This document shows positions 1-7,427 of a DNA stretch of 9,725 nucleotides, piece by piece (the stretch's first letter is position 1; each line of letters starts with the position of its first letter). The position numbers and the translations under genes were made by a program. The notes beneath the pieces were generated by a model. That model ran no database searches. It saw nothing but the letters and a program-made list of their open reading frames with translations, and was not told the DNA's origin. Origin of the DNA: Candidatus Sodaliphilus limicaballi (GTDB lineage: Bacteria; Bacteroidota; Bacteroidia; Bacteroidales; Muribaculaceae); NCBI GenBank assembly GCA_018065815.1, contig JAGHSP010000326.1, positions 1 through 9,725 of the forward strand, written 5' to 3'.

Positions 1-973
1 TTGGTTTGCGAACAGCATCGTAACCTTCTGCCTTACCGGTCATCATGTACTCGTAAGCATTCTCGCCGAAGTAGCGTGAGTGAGCCTTCTCGCCATGAAC
101 GACGAGAACGGCATTGCGTATCTCGTTTATATAATAAAGGAATCGCGCGTTAACGTAAGCCTGGCAGCCGAAGGTGTGCCAGCCATCGTTGCTGTTGCCT
201 GAACGCTCATGATAACCGCGTGGTGTCTTGTAGTAATCGTAATAATCCTTCACAAACTGAGGTGCATCTTCTGGCAATGGGTCAACAACGCCACCACCTT
301 GTGTGGTCTTGCCTGTACGAGCAGCCTTCATGCGCTCGTCGGCAAGCGCCTTGCGTGTAGCAAATCGTGCCTCTTCGCTATCATCCGCATCGAAATAACC
401 ATTACCACTCACACGGCTCATATCGTACATGGTCATCACAACTGTTGCCTTGATGCGAGGGTCAATGGCAGCAGCATTGAGTGCGATACCGCCCCAACCG
501 CAAATGCCGATGATACCAATCTTCTCTGCATCCACATCCTCACGCATGGTAAGATAGTCAACGGCTGCAAGGAAATCCTCTGTGTTAATGTCAGGCGATG
601 CTGTGCGACGAGGTTCGCCAGAAGACTCTCCCGTAAAAGATGGATCGAATGCCAAGGCGACAAAACCTCGCTCGGCCATTGTCATGGCATAAAGCCCTGA
701 ACATTGTTCCTTTACGGCTCCAAAAGGACCACTCACGGCAATAGCCTTCTTCTTGCCATTTACATTCTTCGGAATGTAAAGGTCTGCCGCAAGGGTAAAC
801 CCGTAATGCGTCTTGAAAGTTACTTTTTCATGATTAACCTTCTCGCTCAATGGAAACGTCTTGTCCCATTCTTGTGTCATAGAAATGCTTTGTTCGTTCA
901 TACTCGTTATCTTGTTTTGTGCGTAAACACTAATATGAAGTGCAAATAGCACAAGGATAAATAAATGTTTCAT
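1..973 (-). CDS. Secreted alpha/beta hydrolase, DLH-like (3' end outside window)
   Basis: The first 324 residues are present; the C-terminus, including the catalytic His, lies beyond the window edge. Residues 1-19 form a signal peptide (charged start, hydrophobic core ILVLFALHISV, likely cleavage after VYA before Gln), so the enzyme probably acts in the periplasm or outside the cell. The body has an alpha/beta-hydrolase layout: SGPFG at 81-85, a strand ending in AFDPSFTGES at 108-117, and a nucleophile elbow GICGWGG at 156-162 with Cys158 where serine hydrolases have Ser, as in dienelactone hydrolases. HGEKAHSRYF at 293-302 follows a late beta strand. Very similar proteins are common in gut Bacteroidales under the name alpha/beta hydrolase; the substrate is unknown. 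Met25 is an alternative, cytoplasmic start, but the signal peptide looks genuine and the upstream promoter suits Met1. Confidence 0.85.
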   Translation of the reverse strand, partial: MKHLFILVLFALHISVYAQNKITSMNEQSISMTQEWDKTFPLSEKVNHEKVTFKTHYGFTLAADLYIPKNVNGKKKAIAVSGPFGAVKEQCSGLYAMTMAERGFVALAFDPSFTGESSGEPRRTASPDINTEDFLAAVDYLTMREDVDAEKIGIIGICGWGGIALNAAAIDPRIKATVVMTMYDMSRVSGNGYFDADDSEEARFATRKALADERMKAARTGKTTQGGGVVDPLPEDAPQFVKDYYDYYKTPRGYHERSGNSNDGWHTFGCQAYVNARFLYYINEIRNAVLVVHGEKAHSRYFGENAYEYMMTGKAEGYDAVRKP

Positions 974-1011
974 ACCAATTTTGCATAATTTGCTACTGTT
1001 ATTTTCGATTG

Positions 1012-1019
1012 CAAAGGTA
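1012..1019 (-). promoter_or_regulatory. Promoter -7 box of the hydrolase gene
   Basis: On the minus strand this reads TACCTTTG, a full match to the Bacteroidetes -7 consensus TAnnTTTG. It sits 38 bp upstream of the hydrolase start, giving a leader of roughly 30-35 nt. No TTTG -33 box is seen at the usual spacing; that position is occupied by a palindrome (1034-1051). Confidence 0.6.
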
Positions 1020-1033
1020 TTCACATTATTTAC

Positions 1034-1051
1034 ATTTAGGCATACCTAAAT
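1034..1051. promoter_or_regulatory. Palindrome ATTTAGG-CATA-CCTAAAT, possible metalloregulator operator
   Basis: Perfect 7-bp inverted repeat with a 4-bp spacer, 28 bp beyond the end of the ZIP transporter gene and 14 bp upstream of the hydrolase -7 box, so it covers the place of the -33 element. The TTAGG/CCTAA half sites resemble operators of the DtxR/IdeR/MntR family. It could instead be a weak hairpin after the ZIP gene, but no T run follows it on the minus strand. The sequence is plain; the function is inferred. Confidence 0.45.
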
Positions 1052-1078
1052 TAATGGAGTAATAACCAATTTTTAGGA

Positions 1079-1837
1079 TTATTCAAAAAACCGTTCAATC
1101 ACAAGCAATGTCATAAAACCAAGAAGAAGGGCGTAGGTTGCTTGCTTCTGATAACCATGGGCATGAGTTTCGGGAATCATCTCATCACTAGTAACATAGA
1201 GCATTGCCCCGCCAGCAAAGCCAAGCATGACGGGCAAGAACATTGTTGATGCTGTCCCCAGTGCGAATCCTAACCACACTCCTACCACTTCAAGAAGTCC
1301 TATTGCGATAGATATTGCCAATGTACGCCCACGTGTCACTCCTGCTACAAGCAGTGGAGCAATTATGACCATACCTTCCGGTATGTTCTGTATTGCAATT
1401 CCTAAAGACACTGTCCACGATGTTTCGCCTGAACTGACATTGCTCATGCTGACACCTGCGGCCATTCCTTCTGGCAATTTGTGAAGCGCAATAGCCAACA
1501 CAAAAAGGAGTATGTGATTAAGCGATGCATTATTGCGATGTTCCTCTTCATCAAGACCTGTAATGTGGTGAAGGTGTGGTGTAACCAAGTCTAGCACATT
1601 GAGAAACCATGCTCCTGCCATGACTCCTATCACAACCATCCACCAATTAGAACACCCCGCTTCATCGAAAGCCGGCACAATAAGACCTAACGTGGAAGCA
1701 GCAAGCATTATTCCGGCACAGAAGCCAAGCACTGTGTCGTTCCATTTGTGAGGCAGTTCCTTGATACCGAACCCCAGAACTGCTCCTATCAATGTCGCGC
1801 CGCATAGTCCGATGGCGCTAATCCATACACTATTCAT
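1079..1837 (-). CDS. ZIP-family divalent metal transporter (ZupT/GufA-like)
   Basis: Inner-membrane protein of 252 residues with about eight membrane segments, the usual ZIP size. The family moves Zn2+ or other divalent metals, mostly into the cytoplasm. Diagnostic motifs are HKLPEG at 119-124 in TM4 and QNIPEG at 150-155 in TM5, which carry the metal ligands; the TM5 position that is His in many ZupT proteins is Gln here, as in GufA-type members. A metal-binding-like loop, HLHHITGLDEEEH (88-100), lies between TM3 and TM4, and DEMIPETHAHG (218-228) is a second conserved His/Glu patch. The gene starts 98 bp after the YeiH-like gene on the same strand. No clear Shine-Dalgarno or own promoter was found, so it may be read with its upstream neighbour. 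The metal cannot be told from sequence. Confidence 0.9.
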   Translation of the reverse strand: MNSVWISAIGLCGATLIGAVLGFGIKELPHKWNDTVLGFCAGIMLAASTLGLIVPAFDEAGCSNWWMVVIGVMAGAWFLNVLDLVTPHLHHITGLDEEEHRNNASLNHILLFVLAIALHKLPEGMAAGVSMSNVSSGETSWTVSLGIAIQNIPEGMVIIAPLLVAGVTRGRTLAISIAIGLLEVVGVWLGFALGTASTMFLPVMLGFAGGAMLYVTSDEMIPETHAHGYQKQATYALLLGFMTLLVIERFFE

Positions 1838-1935
1838 GTGTTATATCTTTGCCCGTGTTCAATCTTATGATGTAAACGAGTATTTTAGTGCTACAAAACA
1901 GTGATACTCTTTCACTTTTAGCTGAGTCACACAAC

Positions 1936-3012
1936 TCATATCCACAGTATGTAAGCCAGCGATACACAACTGATGGTAACCCAGAGCAGAATGCCTTGTA
2001 TAAGGGGGCGAATCCCGACGGCTTTAAGCGTCTTACGTGTAAGTCCGGCTCCGATGAAGAAAAGCGATAACGTGATGAGATGCTTAGCAAGCTGGTTGAC
2101 AGCGCCACTTATTCCGGTACCGATATATGCCACATCATCGCCGAGAAGCGATGAGTTTGAGAGCAGATAGGTGTTCACAAGAATGGCAATGACGAACCAG
2201 ATGATGAAACGAGGAATAGCTTGATACCATGCTTTCCCACCTTTTCCGCTTTCATCGTCGTTTCGCATGATGAAAGGGGTGACAAGCACCAACGCCACAA
2301 TCCACAGGGCACGGGTAAGCTTGATGGTAGTGGCAACTTCCAGAGCCGAAACTCCCTCGCTCGCCATCATTTCAGGATGCATGGCGTCGTATGCCGAGCC
2401 TGCTCCTACAACCGAACTCGTATCATGAATGGCAATAGCTGCCCACATGCCAAAATCCTTCATTGTCATGCCTATTGCATCACCGATGTAAGGAAAGACA
2501 AAGAGCGCTACGGCATTCAGCACAAAAACCACTCCAAGGGCCACTGACATCGACTCGGCTTTCGCCTTTATTGCAGGACCTACTGCGGCAATAGCTGAAC
2601 CTCCGCAGATGGCTGTACCCGATGAGATAAGATAGCTTGTATCTCTATCAACCTTAAGCAGTTTCCTGCCTATCAGCCAACCGATAGCAAGCGTGCCAAA
2701 CACGCTGACGATCGTAAACAGCATTCCTTCCTTGCCCGATGCAAGAGCCTGATTGACATTCATGCCGAAACCCAGTCCTATGACCGAGTACTGCAACATC
2801 TTCTTTGACATCAGCTTAGTGAATTTCTCAAAAGTCGCTCCGAAAGTGAGAGCAAACACAATGCCCAGCAAAAGAGCTACAGGCGATGACACCCAATGTG
2901 CCATCCAATCCATTGCGCCTAGGTTGACGCTAAATTGTTTTGTAATAAATGCTGCAAGCAAAGAAATGCTCAACGCTGCTACAATAAGGATGTAAATGAC
3001 TTTTTTATACAT
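1936..3012 (-). CDS. YeiH/UPF0324 family membrane protein, putative sulfate exporter
   Basis: 358 residues and about ten hydrophobic segments, the normal length for UPF0324 (Cons_hypoth698). Family motifs are clear: SSGTAICGGSAIAAVGPAIKAK (130-151) and AIAIHDTSSVVGAGSAYD (192-209), both typical of YeiH proteins. The family is annotated as putative sulfate exporters, largely from association with sulfonate/taurine metabolism; transport has seldom been shown directly and no sulfur genes are seen here. The start at 3012 gives a positively charged N-terminus followed at once by the first membrane helix. It begins 86 bp after the RelA-like gene with no TAnnTTTG box between, which fits read-through from the relA promoter. 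A 10-bp tandem repeat lies just upstream of the start. Confidence 0.88.
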   Translation of the reverse strand: MYKKVIYILIVAALSISLLAAFITKQFSVNLGAMDWMAHWVSSPVALLLGIVFALTFGATFEKFTKLMSKKMLQYSVIGLGFGMNVNQALASGKEGMLFTIVSVFGTLAIGWLIGRKLLKVDRDTSYLISSGTAICGGSAIAAVGPAIKAKAESMSVALGVVFVLNAVALFVFPYIGDAIGMTMKDFGMWAAIAIHDTSSVVGAGSAYDAMHPEMMASEGVSALEVATTIKLTRALWIVALVLVTPFIMRNDDESGKGGKAWYQAIPRFIIWFVIAILVNTYLLSNSSLLGDDVAYIGTGISGAVNQLAKHLITLSLFFIGAGLTRKTLKAVGIRPLIQGILLWVTISCVSLAYILWI

Positions 3013-3030
3013 ATCAATAATTCTCTTTAT

Positions 3031-3050
3031 TCACTCCTAATCATTCCTAA
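3031..3050. repeat. Tandem 10-bp repeat upstream of the YeiH-like gene
   Basis: Two adjacent copies, TCACTCCTAA and TCATTCCTAA, differ at one base. On the minus strand they give two TTAGGA blocks one helical turn apart, about 20-40 nt upstream of the YeiH-like start. This could be a regulator site or chance. Confidence 0.4.
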
Positions 3051-3098
3051 TTTAGTTAGCATGAGGACAACGCTGTGCTTCGCGGCTAGTCAGGCTTC

Positions 3099-5327
3099 TC
3101 ACCTGTTCACTCGTTCCACGTGCTTCACGCCCTTGAGTGCCAATATCTTCTTCATCAGTTCATCGAGTGCATCATTGCCAGGAATACCCACAACAAGGAA
3201 ACCCTCAAATGTGCCTTGCTGCGACGAGATGGAAATGTTGCGTAGCACTGTGTCGGCGTTCTTGTTGATTACCGAGGTGATATTCGATACAATACCTATG
3301 TCATCCTTGCCCACTACCTTTATTGTCACGGCAAACTGGGTTCCCACTTTGCCCGACCATGCGCTCTTTATCAATCGATAAGGATATTTTGCAACTAGAT
3401 GCTTCAGGTTACCGCATTCAAGTTTGTGAATCTTGATTGCCCCGTCGCTAGCGATGAAACCAGCAATCTTGTCACCCAAGATAGGGTTACAGCACTTTGA
3501 AAGCTTGTAATTGATGCCCTTCACGTTATTGCCTATGACTAGGATATCGTCCGACGGGACCTCATCCTTCACAGGCTGAAGCACAAAGCCTTCGGCCGTG
3601 CCATGAGGCGCATTAGCATTTCCCTCGGTGAGACGTCCCACGAGTTGCTCATATTTCTCGGCAACAGTGTTAACATCAAGATGGCCTTCATTGATGTCAA
3701 CATAAAAGTCGGTGATTGTCTTGTAACCTAACTTCTTGGTGAGCTTTGCCATAGTACCCTCGTCAAGGTCTATCTTGCGATTCTTGAAACGACGCTGCAC
3801 GAGTTCGCGTGCCATGTCGGCCTGACGCACCCGGGCTTCGTTAACAGCCTGACGTATCTTGTTGCGGGCCTTGGAGGTCACTGCAATGTTGAGCCAGTCC
3901 TGACGCGGGGTCTGTGTTGACATCGTGGTGATTTCAACCGTATCACCGCTTTTGAGTTTGTAATTGATTTTCTGGTTCTTGCCATCTACGCGTCCGCCTG
4001 TACACGTGCACCCCACCCTAGTGTGGATGGCAAACGCGAAATCAAGAATGGTCGAGCCCATAGGCAGTTGGAAGAGGTCTCCTTTTGGCGTAAACACAAA
4101 CACCTCTTTCTCATAGAGGTTCATGTTCATGCCACGCACCAGTTCCATCTGGCCTATACTGCCTGCCTCAAGCACCTCACGCACATTGTTCATCCACGAG
4201 TCAAGGTCGCCCTCGCTCTTGATGCCCTTGTATTTCCAGTGTGCTGCCAGTCCTCGCTCGGCAATCTCATCCATGCGCTTGGTGCGTATCTGCACCTCAA
4301 CCCATTTGTCTTCAGGACCTTTTACGGTGATGTGCAGCGATTCATATCCATTACTCTTGGGTATGGTGATCCAGTCCTTGTGTCGTGAAGGATTGGCTGT
4401 ATAGATATCCGTGACAATAGAGTACGCAATCCAGCACTCTTTCTTCTCCTTTTCTCGCTCGGTGTCAATGATGATGCGTATGGCAAACAGGTCATACATG
4501 CCGTTAAGGTCCACATCCTTTTTCTTCATCTTGTTCCAGATGGAGTTGATGCTCTTTGTGCGGCCCTTGATTTCAAAGTTAAGCCCCGACTCGGCAAGCG
4601 CCTTCTTGATGGGATCGATGAAATCCACAACGTAAGCATCACGACGTGCCTTTGTCTCGCTCAATTTTTCAGCAATCTGCGAATATACCTTGCGGTTCAA
4701 GTACTTGAGCGACATGTCCTCAAGTTCCGACTTGATCTGATACAGTCCGAGCCTATGGGCAAGAGGAGCATACAGATAACGCGACTCTGCGGCTATGTCA
4801 TGCACAAATTGTTCGTTGGGATGGTGGTTAATCTCACGCATCAGTCCCAATCGGTCCACAATCATGATGATAATCACGCGTATGTCGTCGGCAAAGGTCA
4901 ACAGCAGTTTTTGGAAATTCTCATTGCGCACCGCTGCCTGACGTTGATATAGTTGAGACACCTTAATCAGACCTCGGGTAATCTTTGCTACATCCTCGCC
5001 AAACTTAGCGACAACTTCTTCCTCTTTAATTGAGTTGTTGCGCACAAGATTATACAATAACGTAGCGATAACCATGCTGCGGTCAGGAGCAATGTTATCG
5101 GCAACAAGCAATGCCGTGCGCAAGTTGCGCACAGTGGGATTAATGCCATATTGGTCACGGCTGTAATGGTTGGCTAGAATGCCCTGTTTGATTATCGCAT
5201 GAACATGATTCACATCACCATTGTTCAAGGATTCGTTAAGCTTACCAATAAGCGATTTAACCATAGTTCTCACAAGAACTTTCTCGTCGTCGTAGAAATA
5301 ACTCTGTTCCATAATCAATGTCTCCAT
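3099..5327 (-). CDS. relA: RelA/SpoT-type (p)ppGpp synthetase with lost hydrolase site
   Basis: Long RSH protein of 742 residues that makes the alarmone (p)ppGpp from ATP and GTP/GDP. Domain order: N-terminal HD-like domain (about 25-205), synthetase (about 250-370) with GRTKSI at 255-260, YDLFAIRI at 278-285, RHKD at 315-318, NGYESLH at 326-332 and EVQIRT at 344-349; TGS (about 408-467); a Cys/His zinc-finger-like region (C612, C613, H634, C638); and a C-terminal ACT domain (about 664-742). The synthetase site looks intact. The hydrolase site does not: the FLHDVVED motif is LLYNLVRN (90-97) and the upstream metal His aligns with Asn68, although Asp158 remains. It is therefore expected to be synthetase-only; a bifunctional SpoT/Rel is probably elsewhere. 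Met6 (start at 5312) is preceded by GGAG at 9 nt and may be the true start. Confidence 0.93.
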   Translation of the reverse strand: METLIMEQSYFYDDEKVLVRTMVKSLIGKLNESLNNGDVNHVHAIIKQGILANHYSRDQYGINPTVRNLRTALLVADNIAPDRSMVIATLLYNLVRNNSIKEEEVVAKFGEDVAKITRGLIKVSQLYQRQAAVRNENFQKLLLTFADDIRVIIIMIVDRLGLMREINHHPNEQFVHDIAAESRYLYAPLAHRLGLYQIKSELEDMSLKYLNRKVYSQIAEKLSETKARRDAYVVDFIDPIKKALAESGLNFEIKGRTKSINSIWNKMKKKDVDLNGMYDLFAIRIIIDTEREKEKKECWIAYSIVTDIYTANPSRHKDWITIPKSNGYESLHITVKGPEDKWVEVQIRTKRMDEIAERGLAAHWKYKGIKSEGDLDSWMNNVREVLEAGSIGQMELVRGMNMNLYEKEVFVFTPKGDLFQLPMGSTILDFAFAIHTRVGCTCTGGRVDGKNQKINYKLKSGDTVEITTMSTQTPRQDWLNIAVTSKARNKIRQAVNEARVRQADMARELVQRRFKNRKIDLDEGTMAKLTKKLGYKTITDFYVDINEGHLDVNTVAEKYEQLVGRLTEGNANAPHGTAEGFVLQPVKDEVPSDDILVIGNNVKGINYKLSKCCNPILGDKIAGFIASDGAIKIHKLECGNLKHLVAKYPYRLIKSAWSGKVGTQFAVTIKVVGKDDIGIVSNITSVINKNADTVLRNISISSQQGTFEGFLVVGIPGNDALDELMKKILALKGVKHVERVNR

Positions 5328-5342
5328 TGTTAAAAAAGATTA

Positions 5343-5374
5343 CAAAATTATTTTTTTATGCTCAATTACGCAAA
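5343..5374 (-). promoter_or_regulatory. relA-type gene promoter
   Basis: On the minus strand, TTTG (5374-5371), a 20-bp spacer and TAATTTTG (5350-5343) match the Bacteroidetes -33/-7 consensus. Transcription would begin only about 10 nt before the ATG at 5327 but about 25 nt before the ATG at 5312, favouring the latter as start. Confidence 0.65.
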
Positions 5375-5393
5375 CAATTCGACCTAAAATCAC

Positions 5394-5401
5394 TAACTTT
5401 G
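5394..5401 (+). promoter_or_regulatory. Promoter -7 box of the DUF4301-trx-FKBP cluster
   Basis: TAACTTTG matches TAnnTTTG exactly and lies 32 bp before the DUF4301 start, giving a leader of about 25-28 nt. No good TTTG -33 box is seen; the expected place overlaps the -33 region of the divergent relA promoter. Confidence 0.6.
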
Positions 5402-5433
5402 ACAATTATTGGAAAAAATAAACACAAAATAAT

Positions 5434-6948
5434 ATGCTTAAAGAATCAGACCTTCAGCTTATCGAACAAAAAGGGATCACGCCCGACATGATCACTACTC
5501 AACTCAATAACTTCAACAACGGCTTCCCGTTCTTGAAGATTGAGTCGGTTGCCACTGTGGGCAACGGTATTGTTGCAATTAACGACCAAATGGCTTCACA
5601 ATGCATTGCTCGCTGGAATGACTATAAGGCCGCAGGCGGAACTGTAGAGAAATTCGTTCCCGCTAGCGGTGCTGCCAGCCGCATGTTCAAGAACATTTTC
5701 GCCATCGTGACCGCCGACAAGGCTAACCCCGAGACCGACTTCGAGAAAGATTTCTTCGGCAATATCTCTAAATTTGCATTCTACCCATTGCTCAATAAAG
5801 CATGCGTGGAGATGTACCAGAAGAATGTGACCGAACTCATCGAGGAAGGACACTGCGCCCAAGTGGCTAATGCTCTGCTCGACGCCAAAGGACTCAACTA
5901 TGGTGCTTTGCCCAAGGGATTGCTCAAATTCCACCGCGCAGCTGCAGGAACGGTTCACACTCCGGTCGAAGAACACCTCGAAGAAGGTGCACAGTATGCA
6001 GCCGACAAGGATCGCAACGTGAACCTACACTTCACCGTGTCGCCCGAGCACCGCAAGGAATTTAACAAGATTCTCGACGAGAAAGTTCCTCTCATGGAGA
6101 AAGTGTGGGGCGTCAATTACAACGTCACAATGTCAGAGCAAAAGGCCTCGACCGACACCATCGCTGTCAACGCCGACAACTCCCCCTACCGCGATGCAAA
6201 GGGGCATTTGCTTTTCCGTCCTGCCGGACATGGCGCTCTCATTGAGAACCTCAACGAGCGCGAAGCCCAAGTGATTTTTGTCAAGAACATCGACAACGTA
6301 GTGCCGGCACGCATAAGGCACACCACACTGCGTTACAAGAAGGTCATAGCTGGCTATCTTGTAGGACTCCAGCAGCAAGTTGCCCAGTACCTCACAATGC
6401 TCGACGAGGGCAACGCCCCTCTCGCTGAAATTCTAAAATTTGTCGAAAACAGCCTTTTCACCCACAACCCTGCTGCGGCAAGCATGGACGAGGCAACGCT
6501 GGCACAATACTTGCGCAACAAACTTAACCGTCCCCTACGCGTGTGTGGCATGGTACGCAACGAGGGAGAACCTGGCGGTGGTCCATATTTGACTTACAAC
6601 GCCGACGGCAGCTACTCTCCGCAGATCCTCGAAGCTGCGCAGATCGACGCTTCCAACCCCGAGGCAGTGCAACTCATGAAGAGCGGCACACACTTCAATC
6701 CCGTTGACCTTGTGTGCTACATTAAGGACTACAAGGGCAACAAGTTCAACCTCAAACACTTTGTTGACTACACCACAGGCCTCATCAGCGAGAAGTCTAA
6801 AGACGGAGTAGCTATCAAGGCTCTTGAATTGCCAGGATTGTGGAATGGCTCGATGAGTGACTGGAACACCGTCTTCGTTGAGGTTCCCATCGAGACATTC
6901 AACCCCGTCAAGACCGTTAATGACCTGCTGCGACCCCAGCATCAATAA
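5434..6948 (+). CDS. DUF4301 family protein, nucleotidyltransferase-like
   Basis: A 504-residue protein with no signal peptide or membrane segment, so cytoplasmic; recognised as DUF4301, a family largely confined to Bacteroidetes with no assigned function known to me. Several motifs resemble UDP-sugar pyrophosphorylases (GT-A fold): FVPASGAASRMFKN at 74-87 recalls the glycine-rich, Arg-containing nucleotide loop; SEQ at 234-236; LLFRPAGHGALIENL at 259-273 recalls the P-x-GHGD segment; VKNIDN at 283-288 matches the (N/D)NIDN metal/sugar motif; and EPGGGPYLTYNADGSYSPQILEAAQID (379-405) recalls the later GG...EyaQ segment. The C-terminus, rich in conserved-looking WNTVFVEVPIETFNPVKTVNDLLR, is family-specific. 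It is followed 9 bp later by the thioredoxin gene. The family call is firm; activity as a sugar-nucleotide enzyme is inference. Confidence 0.85.
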   Translation: MLKESDLQLIEQKGITPDMITTQLNNFNNGFPFLKIESVATVGNGIVAINDQMASQCIARWNDYKAAGGTVEKFVPASGAASRMFKNIFAIVTADKANPETDFEKDFFGNISKFAFYPLLNKACVEMYQKNVTELIEEGHCAQVANALLDAKGLNYGALPKGLLKFHRAAAGTVHTPVEEHLEEGAQYAADKDRNVNLHFTVSPEHRKEFNKILDEKVPLMEKVWGVNYNVTMSEQKASTDTIAVNADNSPYRDAKGHLLFRPAGHGALIENLNEREAQVIFVKNIDNVVPARIRHTTLRYKKVIAGYLVGLQQQVAQYLTMLDEGNAPLAEILKFVENSLFTHNPAAASMDEATLAQYLRNKLNRPLRVCGMVRNEGEPGGGPYLTYNADGSYSPQILEAAQIDASNPEAVQLMKSGTHFNPVDLVCYIKDYKGNKFNLKHFVDYTTGLISEKSKDGVAIKALELPGLWNGSMSDWNTVFVEVPIETFNPVKTVNDLLRPQHQ

Positions 6949-6957
6949 TTTTAACTT

Positions 6958-7413
6958 ATGAAAAAAAGAATTTCTATACTGCTTGCAACACTTGCGCTCA
7001 TGGCAAGTTGTAACGCAAAAGAGACCGTCAAGCAAAGCACAAGCGAGACAACAAAGGCTGTAGTTGAAATCAACCAGCAAGAATTTGCCGAGAAGATTTC
7101 TGACTACACCACAGGCACTTGGCAGATGAAGAACGACAAACCCGTAGTCGTTGACTTCAACGCCACCTGGTGCGGACCCTGCCGTCGCCTTGCCCCAGTC
7201 CTTGAAGAACTGGCTGTAGAATACGAGGGCAAAGTTGAGTTCTACAGCATCGATGTAGACAAAAACAAACCGCTGGCACAGGCGTTCCAGGTGCGTAGCA
7301 TCCCCATGCTGCTGCTTTGCCCTGTTGAGGGTGAGCCTCAGGCAATCGTGGGTCTATACCCCAAGGAAGAGATTGTCAAAGCAATAGAATACATGCTCTT
7401 GAAGCAAGAATAG
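6958..7413 (+). CDS. Thioredoxin-fold lipoprotein (TrxP-like)
   Basis: 151 residues. The N-terminus is a type II signal peptide with lipobox LMASC and lipidated Cys18, so the protein is membrane-anchored outside the cytoplasm. After a short linker, one thioredoxin domain (about 37-150) carries VVDFNATWCGPCRRLAPVLEEL with the redox pair Cys72/Cys75 and the cis-proline Pro116 in RSIPMLLL. WCGPC is the classic reducing-thioredoxin site. The domain closely resembles the periplasmic thioredoxin TrxP of Bacteroides, which is thought to keep exported thiols reduced or act in disulfide repair; its partner is unknown here. It sits between the DUF4301 and FKBP genes, 9 bp after the former and 14 bp before the latter, so one transcript is likely. 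No Shine-Dalgarno is visible. An extra Cys at position 121 lies just past the cis-Pro strand. Confidence 0.92.
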   Translation: MKKRISILLATLALMASCNAKETVKQSTSETTKAVVEINQQEFAEKISDYTTGTWQMKNDKPVVVDFNATWCGPCRRLAPVLEELAVEYEGKVEFYSIDVDKNKPLAQAFQVRSIPMLLLCPVEGEPQAIVGLYPKEEIVKAIEYMLLKQE

Positions 7414-7427
7414 ACTGAATCATTGGT

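Noticed and set aside
209..700. Open frame of 163 codons on the plus strand
   Set aside because: It is antisense to the well-supported hydrolase gene, is rich in Cys and His, and shows no recognisable domain.
1842..1849. TATCTTTG, a -7-box match on the plus strand
   Set aside because: It points away from the ZIP gene and no plus-strand gene lies downstream.
1901..1930. Possible hairpin GTG-ACTC/GAGT-CAC after the YeiH-like gene
   Set aside because: The stem is short, bulged and has a 14-base loop; no clear T run follows on the minus strand, so it is not called as a terminator.
1830..2108. 92-codon minus-strand frame bridging the gap between the YeiH-like and ZIP genes
   Set aside because: More than half overlaps the YeiH-like gene in another frame; composition is Ser-rich and no family is recognised.
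2935..3381. 148-codon plus-strand frame across the relA-yeiH gap
   Set aside because: It is antisense to both real genes and shows low-complexity Ser/Phe-rich composition.
6535..7080. 181-codon minus-strand frame
   Set aside because: It is antisense to the DUF4301 and thioredoxin genes and lacks any known motif.
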